NCBI GenBank assembly: GCA_020345785.1
Contig: CP070771.1
Location: 5,147,829 to 5,160,360 of the forward strand
Source: Desulfobacterales bacterium
Lineage (GTDB): Bacteria > Desulfobacterota > Desulfobacteria > Desulfobacterales > JAFDCJ01
Length of the DNA stretch: 12,532 bases
Reading direction: 5' to 3'
The translations under genes were made by a program, and so were the position numbers. Below the pieces are notes generated by a model. The model was not told where the DNA came from and did no database searches. It worked only from the letters and a program-made list of their open reading frames with translations. Shown piece after piece: positions 6,743-12,532 of the stretch (within the stretch, counting starts at the first letter, position 1; every line of letters begins with the position of its first letter).

Positions 6743-7402
6743 TTACGAGCGGAAATTGCTTTTTGCGTTCTCATCAAATCCAGGAAAAAAACTGCAAAGA
6801 TACGCATAACAAGCCTGAACAGCTTCTTTAGGACTCAGCCGGTCGGGCGATAAAAGGTACTCGACCCAAATTCCATCCATCATGGCCGTCAGGGTCTGTG
6901 CAATTTTTGCCAGACTCATCCCGTGCGAAGTAAAACCGGTTTTGGACATTTGCCTTAATATTGCTTCGACCGCCTTCTCCCAGGCGATGTCACGCGCCTG
7001 GCAAATTTTTAGATAGGTGGCCCGGGAAGGTGTCTCACCCCAATAAGCCAACCATACGGCAATTTTTTTTGCATCGGCTACCGGCGGCTCTAAATTCGTT
7101 TTAATCAACGACCTTATCTGTTCAAAAGGTAACGAACCAGCTTCAGCGATGGCACCTTGCCAGGCTGACTCGAACTCCTGATAAAGCGCTTTCAATGTTT
7201 CCAGCAACAGCTGTTCTTTGGTTTGAAAGTGAAAATTGCATATTCCTCTTGATAGACCCGCTCGTTCCGCCACTTTTGCCATGGTGACTCCCGAAAAACC
7301 GTCTTTCGCAATGACATCGACCGTTGTGTCGATAAGCGTTTTACGGGTCAGCTGCTTTTGTTCAGCACGGGTGATAACACCTTTATTTTCATTGACTGAC
7401 AT
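6743..7402 (-). CDS. TetR-family transcriptional regulator, BetI-like
   Basis: 219 residues. The N-terminal TetR DNA-binding domain spans about 20-68, with the helix-turn-helix GVTMAKVAERAGLSRGICNF (38-57) followed by HFQTKEQLL. The ligand domain resembles BetI: a VWLAYWGETPSRATYL segment and an MMDGIWVEYLLS segment match BetI positions usually written as AWLAFW and LIDGLWLR. E. coli BetI is a choline-responsive repressor, but the ligand here cannot be read from sequence. The gene is divergent from the class III aminotransferase at 7714; the shared 311-base region holds a promoter and two operator-like repeats, so repression of that aminotransferase and probably autoregulation are likely. The ATG at 7402 lacks a strong Shine-Dalgarno. 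Family is certain; BetI subtype is a moderate call. Confidence 0.9.
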   Translation of the reverse strand: MSVNENKGVITRAEQKQLTRKTLIDTTVDVIAKDGFSGVTMAKVAERAGLSRGICNFHFQTKEQLLLETLKALYQEFESAWQGAIAEAGSLPFEQIRSLIKTNLEPPVADAKKIAVWLAYWGETPSRATYLKICQARDIAWEKAVEAILRQMSKTGFTSHGMSLAKIAQTLTAMMDGIWVEYLLSPDRLSPKEAVQACYAYLCSFFPGFDENAKSNFRS

Positions 7403-7481
7403 GAGGGACGCCCTAACTATTCCGCCTTGAAAAATATTTTATTCCGGGTCTTTAAATGTTCTTTCAAAACTAAAATTTTTC

Positions 7482-7511
7482 TTGACAATTATCATTGAAT
7501 GAACGTATAGT
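7482..7511 (+). promoter_or_regulatory. Sigma70-type promoter for the aminotransferase at 7714
   Basis: TTGACA (7482-7487) is a perfect -35 box. TATAGT (7506-7511) matches five of six -10 positions, with an 18-base spacer. Transcription would begin near 7518, giving an approximately 195-base leader before the aminotransferase ATG. The first operator-like repeat covers the -10 box, so TetR binding would block RNA polymerase. Confidence 0.7.
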
Positions 7512-7544
7512 CAACTAAATTTCTATTGAACAAACGTTTAGCCA
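7494..7544. promoter_or_regulatory. Pair of TetR/BetI-like operator sites
   Basis: Two 20-base copies, 7494-7513 and 7525-7544, share ATTGAA-N2-AACGT-N-TAG-N-CA, 16 of 20 positions identical. Each is an imperfect palindrome with TG...CA ends centred on ACGT; the second contains a perfect AAACGTTT. The centres are 31 bp apart, about three helical turns, so two dimers would sit on the same DNA face. Site 1 overlaps the -10 box and site 2 covers the start region. This is the layout expected for the adjacent divergent TetR regulator. Confidence 0.7.
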
Positions 7545-7564
7545 GTGAAAAATTGCTGGACCAG

Positions 7565-7700
7565 GTCTGGACGAGAGTAAGAGCGACCACCTGCAGAGCA
7601 GGTGGCTTGATTTTCGGCCATAGGCCGAAAAGGCAAGAGGACGTCAGTACGCTTACCGTTGAACTTGCATCCTGTCGAGGCGGGATATGTATGGCAAGAA
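7565..7700 (+). ncRNA. Structured leader RNA resembling a HEARO/omega RNA without IscB
   Basis: A chain of stems is visible. Stem 1: CCACCTGC (7587-7594)/GCAGGTGG (7598-7605), loop AGA. Stem 2: TTTTCGGCC (7611-7619)/GGCCGAAAA (7623-7631), loop ATA, enclosed by CTTG (7606-7609)/CAAG (7634-7637). Stem 3, imperfect: AAGAGGAC (7635-7642)/GTACGCTT (7647-7654). Stem 4: CTTGC (7664-7668)/GCAAG (7694-7698) with inner ATCC (7669-7672)/GGAT (7683-7686). The order of stems and the GGCGGGATATGTATGGCAAG end look, from memory, like HEARO RNAs (IscB-associated omega RNAs), which lie just before iscB. No iscB follows; the next start, 14 bases on, is an aminotransferase. It could be a standalone or remnant omega RNA, or a leader regulating translation. 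The structure is seen; the family name is tentative. Confidence 0.5.
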
Positions 7701-7713
7701 TCAAGGAGAACCG

Positions 7714-9105
7714 ATGATTTTTCCCAATAAAGTGGTTTCGGATGAACAACTGGCAAACCTGATGAAAGGAGAGGTCGAGCTGTTCAAAATACGCAGCCCT
7801 GGATCAGCCAAGGTGTTTCGGCAGGCCCGGGATGTGTTGCTGAACGGGGTGCCCATGCCCTGGATGAGCGATTGGGGTTCACCGCATCCGATTTATGTGG
7901 ACGCCGCCTCCGGCAACTGTATAACCGATATCGATGGTAACACCTACATCGACTTTTGCCTGGGCGACACCGGCGCCATGTTCGGACACTCGCCGCCGGC
8001 AACTGCGGCGGCCGTGTGCCAACAGGTGCACAAAGGAATTACCACCATGCTACCGAGCGAGGATGCACCCTGGGTTGCCCGGGAGTTGGGCCGGCGCTTC
8101 GGCCTGCCTTACTGGCAGGTGGCCATGACGGCCACCGAAGCCAACCGTTATGTTATTCGAATCTGCCGAGCGTTGTCCAAAAGGCCCAAAACACTGGTTT
8201 TCAACGAGTGCTATCACGGCAGCCTCGACGAAGCCCTGGTTCATCTGGACGAAAATGGTCAAGTTGCCTTGCGTTGCGAATTTGACAGCAATCCGGGTTT
8301 GGCCAAAGAATCTGTCGCACGAGTAGTGGAGTTTAATGACGTAAGCGCCCTGGAAGAGGCGCTCAGCCATGAAGATGTCGCCTGCATTCTGGCCGAGCCG
8401 GTGATGACCAACTGCGGCATGGTGCTCCCCGAGCCGGGGTATCACGATGAACTGCGCGAACTGGCAACAAAGTACGGTACATATCTCATCATTGACGAAA
8501 CCCATACATTTTCATCGGGTCCCGGCGGCTACACGGCCGCCCATGGTTTGAAGCCGGATTTTATCACCCTCGGCAAGTCGATCGCCGGCGGCATACCCGT
8601 AGCGGTTTACGGTTTTACAGCCCAGATTGCAGAAAAAATCAATGCTTCCTTCGGACGTAAACCGGTCTCCGACCCGATGGGAATCGGCGGCACCCTGTCC
8701 GCCAATGCCTTTGCTATCAATGCCATCCGGGCAACGCTGACGCATGTCGCCACGGAGGAGGCCTTTGAAAAAATGATTGCCGGTGCCAATCGGATGGCCG
8801 ACGGCCTAGCGGCGGCGATTAAAAAGCACGATCTGCCGTGGAGTGTGACCCGTTGCGGGGCCCGGGCCGAGATGCAGTTCATGCCGCATCCACCGACGAA
8901 AGGCTCCGAAGCCAAAGCCGCGGTTTACTGGGATTTGATTGCCTACACCCATCTGTACCTGGCCAATCGCGGTATTTTGGTAACCCCGTTTCACAACATG
9001 ATGCTGGTGTCGCCGGTGACGACCGACGAGGATATCAATTTGCTGGTAAAGACTTGGGGAAAATGTATGGCCGAGTTAGCCGCAGTGGCGCGGATGGATG
9101 CTTAA
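7714..9105 (+). CDS. Class III PLP-dependent aminotransferase, glutamate-1-semialdehyde aminomutase-like group
   Basis: 463 residues from the ATG at 7714, preceded by AAGGAG (7703-7708) at 5 bases; an in-frame ATG at 7687 lies inside the leader RNA and has no good ribosome binding site. Fold-type I features: DIDGNTYIDFCLG (72-84), CYHGS (166-170), the PLP aspartate in DETHTFSSG (261-269), and the Schiff-base lysine K288 in TLGKSIAGGIP. The cofactor phosphate loop reads MTATEAN (138-144) rather than the common NSGTEA, an unusual variant. The sequence resembles GSA aminomutase and beta-amino-acid transaminases more than GabT, and the substrate cannot be assigned. Its promoter overlaps TetR-type operators, so it is likely induced by an amine or amino-acid ligand of the divergent regulator. 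The SDR gene 251 bases downstream may act on its carbonyl product. Confidence 0.85.
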   Translation: MIFPNKVVSDEQLANLMKGEVELFKIRSPGSAKVFRQARDVLLNGVPMPWMSDWGSPHPIYVDAASGNCITDIDGNTYIDFCLGDTGAMFGHSPPATAAAVCQQVHKGITTMLPSEDAPWVARELGRRFGLPYWQVAMTATEANRYVIRICRALSKRPKTLVFNECYHGSLDEALVHLDENGQVALRCEFDSNPGLAKESVARVVEFNDVSALEEALSHEDVACILAEPVMTNCGMVLPEPGYHDELRELATKYGTYLIIDETHTFSSGPGGYTAAHGLKPDFITLGKSIAGGIPVAVYGFTAQIAEKINASFGRKPVSDPMGIGGTLSANAFAINAIRATLTHVATEEAFEKMIAGANRMADGLAAAIKKHDLPWSVTRCGARAEMQFMPHPPTKGSEAKAAVYWDLIAYTHLYLANRGILVTPFHNMMLVSPVTTDEDINLLVKTWGKCMAELAAVARMDA

Positions 9106-9117
9106 TATTTGATTTTT

Positions 9118-9152
9118 GGGACGCGGATTTGCACAGATCAACACAGATTTGT
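9118..9152. repeat. ACGCGGAT/CACAGAT simple-word repeat
   Basis: Just after the aminotransferase stop, the words ACGCGGAT, GCACAGAT and ACACAGAT follow one another at about 10-base intervals. The same word family forms the arms of the inverted repeat at 10161-10329, and a shorter trace (ACCACAGATTTG) occurs near 602. It is a dispersed intergenic repeat with no visible coding function. Confidence 0.5.
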
Positions 9153-9181
9153 AACCCCTTATAAGCAGCTAAGAAGTTTAT

Positions 9182-9197
9182 TGTATCAAATGATACA
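9182..9197. promoter_or_regulatory. Perfect palindrome, possible operator
   Basis: TGTATCA (9182-9188), two A bases, then TGATACA (9191-9197): a perfect 16-base inverted repeat. It lies 160 bases upstream of the SDR start. The two-base centre suits a dimeric DNA-binding protein better than an RNA hairpin. It does not match the TetR-type sites near 7500. No flanking promoter is clear. Confidence 0.35.
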
Positions 9198-9216
9198 CAT
9201 AAGATCGATAAGCTTG

Positions 9217-9288
9217 GGGGAGCGGCTTCCAGCCGCGACTAAAATATGGATATCTTCCGTATCACGGCTGGCAGCCGCTCCTACGGGA
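9217..9288. repeat. REP-type element, inverted pair (BIME-like)
   Basis: Two copies of a GGAGCGGCT-N3-AGCCG palindromic unit face each other. Copy 1 (9217-9240) folds as GCGGCT-TCC-AGCCGC at 9222-9236. Copy 2, on the opposite strand (9261-9288), folds as CGGCT-GGC-AGCCG at 9265-9277 and carries the same GTAGGAGCGGCT head read on the minus strand. About 20 AT-rich bases separate them. This is the architecture of REP pairs mobilised by REP-associated tyrosine transposases (known from gammaproteobacteria). As RNA, the whole unit could fold into one long hairpin between the aminotransferase and SDR genes. Confidence 0.75.
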
Positions 9289-9356
9289 CCATAGATATTT
9301 CAATGTTAATTAGTAAAAATCAGTGTTCTAAAGAAAAAATAGGATAGAGGCAATTT

Positions 9357-10154
9357 ATGACTGACAACTTCCGTTTTAAAAAGCGCGTCGCCCTCATCAC
9401 CGGTGCCGGCAGTGAAACCGGTATCGGCTTTGCCGCGGCATGCGCTATTGCCGGAGGCGGCGCCCGGGTGGCCATTACCTCGACGACGGACCGTATATAT
9501 GAAAGAGCAAAAACCATAGGAGTTGAAGGCGCTGATGTTAAAGGGTATACGGCTGACCTCATGGATCGAACGCAGGTAAAACAACTGGTGGACCGCGTCC
9601 TAAACGATTTTGGCCGGATCGACATTCTGGTTAATAATGCCGGCATGGTGCAGGTCGGAAAAAAGGAGACATTTGTCCATATGGTGGATTTACCCCAGAC
9701 CGAATGGGACGAGGCCATCGACCGCAATTTAAATACCTGCTTCAACATCACGCATGCCGTTCTGCCGTCAATGATTAAAAACAAATACGGACGTATCGTC
9801 AATGTCTCCTCTGTTACCGGTCCTCTGGTGAGCAATCCGGGCGAGACGGCCTACAGTGCCGCCAAGGCGGCCATGGTCGGCATGAGCCGCAGCCTGGCAA
9901 TTGAAGTAGCGAAATACAATATCACAGTGAACAATGTTGCCCCTGGCTGGATCGCTACCGGCTCGTCCACGGCAGAAGAAAAAGTGGCGGCCGAAAACAC
10001 TCCCATGGGGCGGGCGGGAAGACCCCAGGAAGTTGCCGATCTGATTGCATTTCTGGCGTCGGACGAATCGACCTACCTTACCGGGCAAATGATAGTCATC
10101 GACGGCGGCAATACAATTCAGGAATACAAGGGTCCTTCGGACCTTTATTATTAA
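9357..10154 (+). CDS. Short-chain dehydrogenase/reductase, FabG-like
   Basis: 265 residues, a classical SDR with a complete set of motifs: the cofactor-binding TGAGSETGIG (15-24), NNAG (93-96), the active-site serine in NVSSVTG (149-155), and the catalytic YxxxK as YSAAK (166-170). PGWIATG follows the active site and IVIDGGNT closes the fold. The glycine motif is two residues longer than the usual TGxxxGIG. It should reduce a carbonyl or oxidise an alcohol with NAD(P)H. The 3-oxoacyl-ACP reductase label is the nearest homology, but this genomic position, between two class III aminotransferases, makes an amino-acid-derived keto or hydroxy substrate plausible. A GAGG at about 9346-9349 serves the ATG. 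Family is certain; substrate is unknown. Confidence 0.9.
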   Translation: MTDNFRFKKRVALITGAGSETGIGFAAACAIAGGGARVAITSTTDRIYERAKTIGVEGADVKGYTADLMDRTQVKQLVDRVLNDFGRIDILVNNAGMVQVGKKETFVHMVDLPQTEWDEAIDRNLNTCFNITHAVLPSMIKNKYGRIVNVSSVTGPLVSNPGETAYSAAKAAMVGMSRSLAIEVAKYNITVNNVAPGWIATGSSTAEEKVAAENTPMGRAGRPQEVADLIAFLASDESTYLTGQMIVIDGGNTIQEYKGPSDLYY

Positions 10155-10160
10155 TTTTTT

Positions 10161-10329
10161 CGGACACGGATAAACACAGATCCACGCAGATTAGATTAAA
10201 TTCTTATAGCACACTTGCATGCATCTGACATCTCCTGGTCTCTCTTGCTGGAAGAGTGGTAAAAGAAAAACTTGGGCAGCTCCGCTGCGAGAAAAAAAAT
10301 CTGTACTAATCTGTGAGAATCCGTGTCCC
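10161..10329. repeat. MITE-like element with ~32-bp imperfect terminal inverted repeats
   Basis: The left arm 10161-10192 and the reverse complement of the right arm 10298-10329 agree at 23 of 32 positions. Each arm is a ladder of roughly 10-base units, GACACGGAT, CACAGAT and CAGATT. The 105-base core has no gene but includes GCAGC-TCC-GCTGC (10276-10288). The arms share words with 9118-9152. No target-site duplication is evident at the edges, so a mobile origin is not proven. Confidence 0.55.
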
Positions 10330-10460
10330 TACAATTTTATCTAGATCTCATGCAACAAGACTGCCAACAGGACAAAACATTACTAATCACCGAAGGTCGA
10401 AGGAATGAATTCTGTCATTTTTATGAAAAAGGGCACAGAGTAGTGTCGTAGACAAAGGCT

Positions 10461-10556
10461 AGGAGGCCTGGAAGCTATAAGGCTTGGAGGCTGAGGGATT
10501 AAAATCGATTATATCCTTCAAGCTTTCCAGCTTCCCGGCTTTCCAGCTTTCCAGCT
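10461..10556. repeat. Octamer tandem repeat with inverted partner block
   Basis: At 10521-10556, 4.5 tandem units of AGCTTTCC occur (AGCTTTCC, AGCTTCCC, GGCTTTCC, AGCTTTCC, AGCT). Upstream, at about 10466-10494, a looser block of GGAAGCT, AGGCTTGGA and GGCTG words is roughly its reverse complement, so the region could fold as a long imperfect hairpin. Together with the 10161-10329 element it fills the gene-free stretch 10155-10622, in which I see no coding region. Confidence 0.6.
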
Positions 10557-10628
10557 ATTGTCCCCAGCATCCCAGCCATAAATGTTTTTGACAAAATACG
10601 ACCATCGTAAAAAAGGAGTTAATTGAAA

Positions 10629-11975
10629 ATGTCCAACAGCAAGGAAGCAATATTACAGGAACTTAGAAATCGAACGCCGAAATCCGGCGCGTATTGGGAG
10701 AAAGCCAAGGATCTGGTTCCCGGGGGTCTCATCAGCGGGGCCCGCAAAATGGAGCCTTATCCAGTTTATGTTGCGCGCGGCAAAGGCGCTTACATATGGG
10801 ACATAGACGGCAATCGCTATATCGATTGCGCCATGTCGTTCGGGGTCCACGTTTTGGGGCATGGGCCGGAGGTGGTTCTGAAAGCGCTGCATGAACAGTG
10901 CGAGCTGGGGATGAGCTACGGTATGCCCCACACCCGGGAAGTAGAATTCACCAAACGGCTTATCGAGTGCGTACCCTGTGCCGAACTGGCCATGGTTTGC
11001 AATACGGGAACCGAGTCCACCTTGCTGGCCTGGCGCCTTATGCGGGCGGCCAGCAGAAAACCCAAAATCGCCAAGTTCGAAGGCTGTTACCACGGATGGC
11101 ATGATTACGCCCAGTGGAATGTGTTTGTCGACCCGAAAACCATGGGCCCGGCGGACCGTCCCCATATGACTCCCGGATCTGCCGGTATCCCCGAGGGCGC
11201 CAAAAACACAATGCTCGTGTTGCCTTTTAGCGAGAGTGCCTTCCGGATGATAGAAGAGCACGCCCATGAGTTGGCCGGCGTGGCGATCGAACCGGTCATC
11301 GGTGGTGGGATGTTGACCGTCGACCGGGCGTTTTTGCAAAAGTTGCGGGAAGTGACTCGAAAAGCCGGTGTGCTGTTGCATTACGACGAAGTGATCACCG
11401 GTTTTCGCCTGGCCCTGGGAGGCTGCCAGGAGTTGACCGGCGTGCTGCCGGATGTGGCCACGTACGGCAAAATCATCGGCGGCGGTCTGCCCATCGGCGC
11501 CGTCGCGTGTTCTAAAGAAATGGTGGCTATTGCCCGGAAAACCGATGACGGCTTCTCCGCTGCGGGCACCTTCAGCGGGAATCCCCTGACTCTGTCCACA
11601 GGTGCGGCCATGATGCAATACCTTCAGGAAAACCGCCATATCTATGATGACATGATGGTCAAAGGTGAGTTTTTAAGGAGTGGTTTCAATGAATGGACGA
11701 CATCCAGGGGGTATCCTTTCTGCATGACCGGCATCGGGTCGATGTTCCAGATTCACGCCAAAGCGGATCTGCCGGTTGTGCCTCGGGATTTACTGGGGCA
11801 GGACAAGGAGGCATTGGCTGAGCTTCAACTCCACTTCCGGTTAAACCATGTGCTGCTGCCCTGGATGCATCTGGCCTTTTTCTCGGCCGCCCACAGTCAG
11901 CAGGACATCGAAGAAGTGTTGCGGGCCTTCAAAGCTGCCGTGGAGGGAGTGATGGCATCAAAAATAATGAATTAA
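10629..11975 (+). CDS. Class III aminotransferase, glutamate-1-semialdehyde 2,1-aminomutase-like
   Basis: 448 residues from ATG 10629; AAGGAG at 10613-10618 is 10 bases upstream. A TTG at 10623 would add two residues and is possible but less likely. Features: PGG near the N-terminus (31-33), DIDGNRYIDCAMS (58-70), the phosphate loop NTGTES (125-130), KFEGCYHGWHD (149-159), the PLP aspartate D253 in HYDEVITGFR, and lysine K281 in TYGKIIGGGLPIGA. These closely follow the GSA aminomutase (HemL) group, but the two related enzymes in this window and the amine-catabolic context argue for a specialised transaminase rather than the housekeeping HemL. A haem role cannot be excluded. It is preceded by a 474-base repetitive spacer, so it probably has its own promoter, which I could not identify. 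Confidence 0.85.
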   Translation: MSNSKEAILQELRNRTPKSGAYWEKAKDLVPGGLISGARKMEPYPVYVARGKGAYIWDIDGNRYIDCAMSFGVHVLGHGPEVVLKALHEQCELGMSYGMPHTREVEFTKRLIECVPCAELAMVCNTGTESTLLAWRLMRAASRKPKIAKFEGCYHGWHDYAQWNVFVDPKTMGPADRPHMTPGSAGIPEGAKNTMLVLPFSESAFRMIEEHAHELAGVAIEPVIGGGMLTVDRAFLQKLREVTRKAGVLLHYDEVITGFRLALGGCQELTGVLPDVATYGKIIGGGLPIGAVACSKEMVAIARKTDDGFSAAGTFSGNPLTLSTGAAMMQYLQENRHIYDDMMVKGEFLRSGFNEWTTSRGYPFCMTGIGSMFQIHAKADLPVVPRDLLGQDKEALAELQLHFRLNHVLLPWMHLAFFSAAHSQQDIEEVLRAFKAAVEGVMASKIMN

Positions 11976-11981
11976 AATTTG

Positions 11982-11995
11982 GATAAAATTTTATC
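11982..11995. repeat. AT-rich perfect palindrome between convergent genes
   Basis: GATAAAATTTTATC is a perfect 14-base palindrome in the 19-base gap between the stops of the aminotransferase (plus) and hemerythrin (minus) genes. Its last base belongs to the hemerythrin stop codon. With no unpaired centre it is a poor RNA hairpin, though the flanking AATTAAAATTT/TTATCTAATT could support weak bidirectional termination. Confidence 0.3.
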
Positions 11996-12532
11996 TAATT
12001 GAGCCCTTTATCATTGAGGTAAGGACCGTATTTGCGGTCTTCGGTGAGAATATGATTGATTATCCAGTCCTTTAGAAAATTGACAATGCTCATATCCATT
12101 TGAATTTCCCCTGCCGAATACTTGTCTTTCAGCTCCTGAACCTCGAAAATGAGCCGCTCATGCTGCTTTATATGACCCTCATATTCGGGGAAATCATAAT
12201 CTTCCATCAGTTTTTCTTCTTTAGTAAAATGATCTTCCGTATAGTGAATTAAGAAATCAAGCGTATCCTCCAATACCGACCTATTCCTGCCGGAATGGAT
12301 TTCTTCGTATAACCGGTTGGCCGTCTGAAAAAGCTCCTGATGATGTTCATCCATCTCTTTAATGTTGGTGTTATACGCTTCGCGCCATTGAAAAATGGGG
12401 ATGCTTACCAATTCAGGATTCAATATCATTTGGATGCGTCTTTCGTAAGTTTCAAATAATTTCCATTGCACAATGGGAATATCGGAGAGTATCGGCGCCT
12501 TAATATTATAAACTTCAGTATCTTTGACGGCC
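11995..12532 (-). CDS. Bacteriohemerythrin domain protein, N-terminus beyond the window
   Basis: A non-haem diiron O2-binding four-helix bundle. Numbered from the GTG at 12471 (158 residues to the TAG stop), the hemerythrin signature is complete: EMDEHH (H44), HFTKEEKLM (H81, E85), HIKQH (H100, H104) and HILTED (H140, D145), supplying the five His and two carboxylate ligands. The domain starts around residue 24 (IPIFQWREAYNTNI). The frame stays open for the 20 codons between that GTG and the right edge (including EVYNIKAPILSDIPI), and the GTG has no ribosome binding site, so this is probably the C-terminal part of a longer protein whose upstream module I cannot identify. It would sense, store or deliver O2, fitting an anaerobe. 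It is convergent with the aminotransferase gene, so probably functionally separate. Confidence 0.85.
   Translation of the reverse strand, partial: AVKDTEVYNIKAPILSDIPIVQWKLFETYERRIQMILNPELVSIPIFQWREAYNTNIKEMDEHHQELFQTANRLYEEIHSGRNRSVLEDTLDFLIHYTEDHFTKEEKLMEDYDFPEYEGHIKQHERLIFEVQELKDKYSAGEIQMDMSIVNFLKDWIINHILTEDRKYGPYLNDKGLN

Noticed and set aside
7526..7717. Small 63-codon plus-strand frame between the promoter and the aminotransferase
   Set aside because: It runs through the paired arms of the structured RNA, has no ribosome binding site and resembles no protein family.
10521..10556. CRISPR array suggested by regular repeats
   Set aside because: The units are 8 bases with no spacers between them; this is a simple tandem repeat.
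10588..10616. Promoter with TTGACA at 10588-10593 upstream of the third aminotransferase
   Set aside because: No acceptable -10 box falls 16-18 bases downstream; that position holds the ribosome binding site.
10653..11639. Long minus-strand open frame opposite the third aminotransferase
   Set aside because: Antisense shadow; the plus strand carries all PLP-enzyme motifs.

Overview
The window looks like a chromosomal stretch of an anaerobic Desulfobacterota-type bacterium (a sulfate reducer or close relative). This is inferred from gene style only: a rhodanese-ferritin fusion with an in-frame TGA, a bacteriohemerythrin, class III aminotransferases, moderate GC, and intergenic spacers full of short degenerate tandem words. 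No rRNA or tRNA gene is visible to fix the taxonomy.

Layout, left to right. (1) 1-2938, plus strand: the 3' end of an ornithine carbamoyltransferase, a repeat-rich spacer, carbamate kinase (arcC), and 21 bases later a P-loop GTPase of the cyclic-2,3-diphosphoglycerate-synthetase-like family. The first two enzymes would release ATP from citrulline via carbamoyl phosphate. (2) 2939-6549, plus strand: a GabT-like aminotransferase, then a rhodanese/ferritin-like fusion, then a FAD/NAD oxidoreductase of the type found fused to the N-terminus of SelD. The rhodanese catalytic Cys codon is TGA, the frame stays open through it, and a hairpin with a GGGU loop lies where a bacterial SECIS should be. I annotate it as one selenoprotein, 4511-5341. 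(3) 6743-9105: a BetI-like TetR regulator on the minus strand, divergent from a class III aminotransferase. Between them lie a sigma70-type promoter, two matching operator-like repeats 31 bp apart, and a compact chain of RNA hairpins ending at the aminotransferase ribosome binding site. The chain resembles, from memory, a HEARO/omega RNA without its IscB gene. (4) 9106-11975, plus strand: a spacer with a REP-type inverted pair, a short-chain dehydrogenase/reductase, another repeat-rich spacer, and a third class III aminotransferase of the glutamate-1-semialdehyde aminomutase type. (5) 11995 to the right edge, minus strand: a bacteriohemerythrin whose frame stays open to the edge, so its N-terminus is cut off.

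Taken together, the window suggests amino-acid and amine catabolism (citrulline/ornithine, a GABA-like substrate, and further amino substrates of two uncharacterised PLP enzymes plus an SDR) beside a sulfur/selenium and iron or redox-stress module. The strongest observations are the selenocysteine rhodanese-ferritin fusion next to a SelD-type oxidoreductase, and the structured RNA in the leader of the TetR-controlled aminotransferase.
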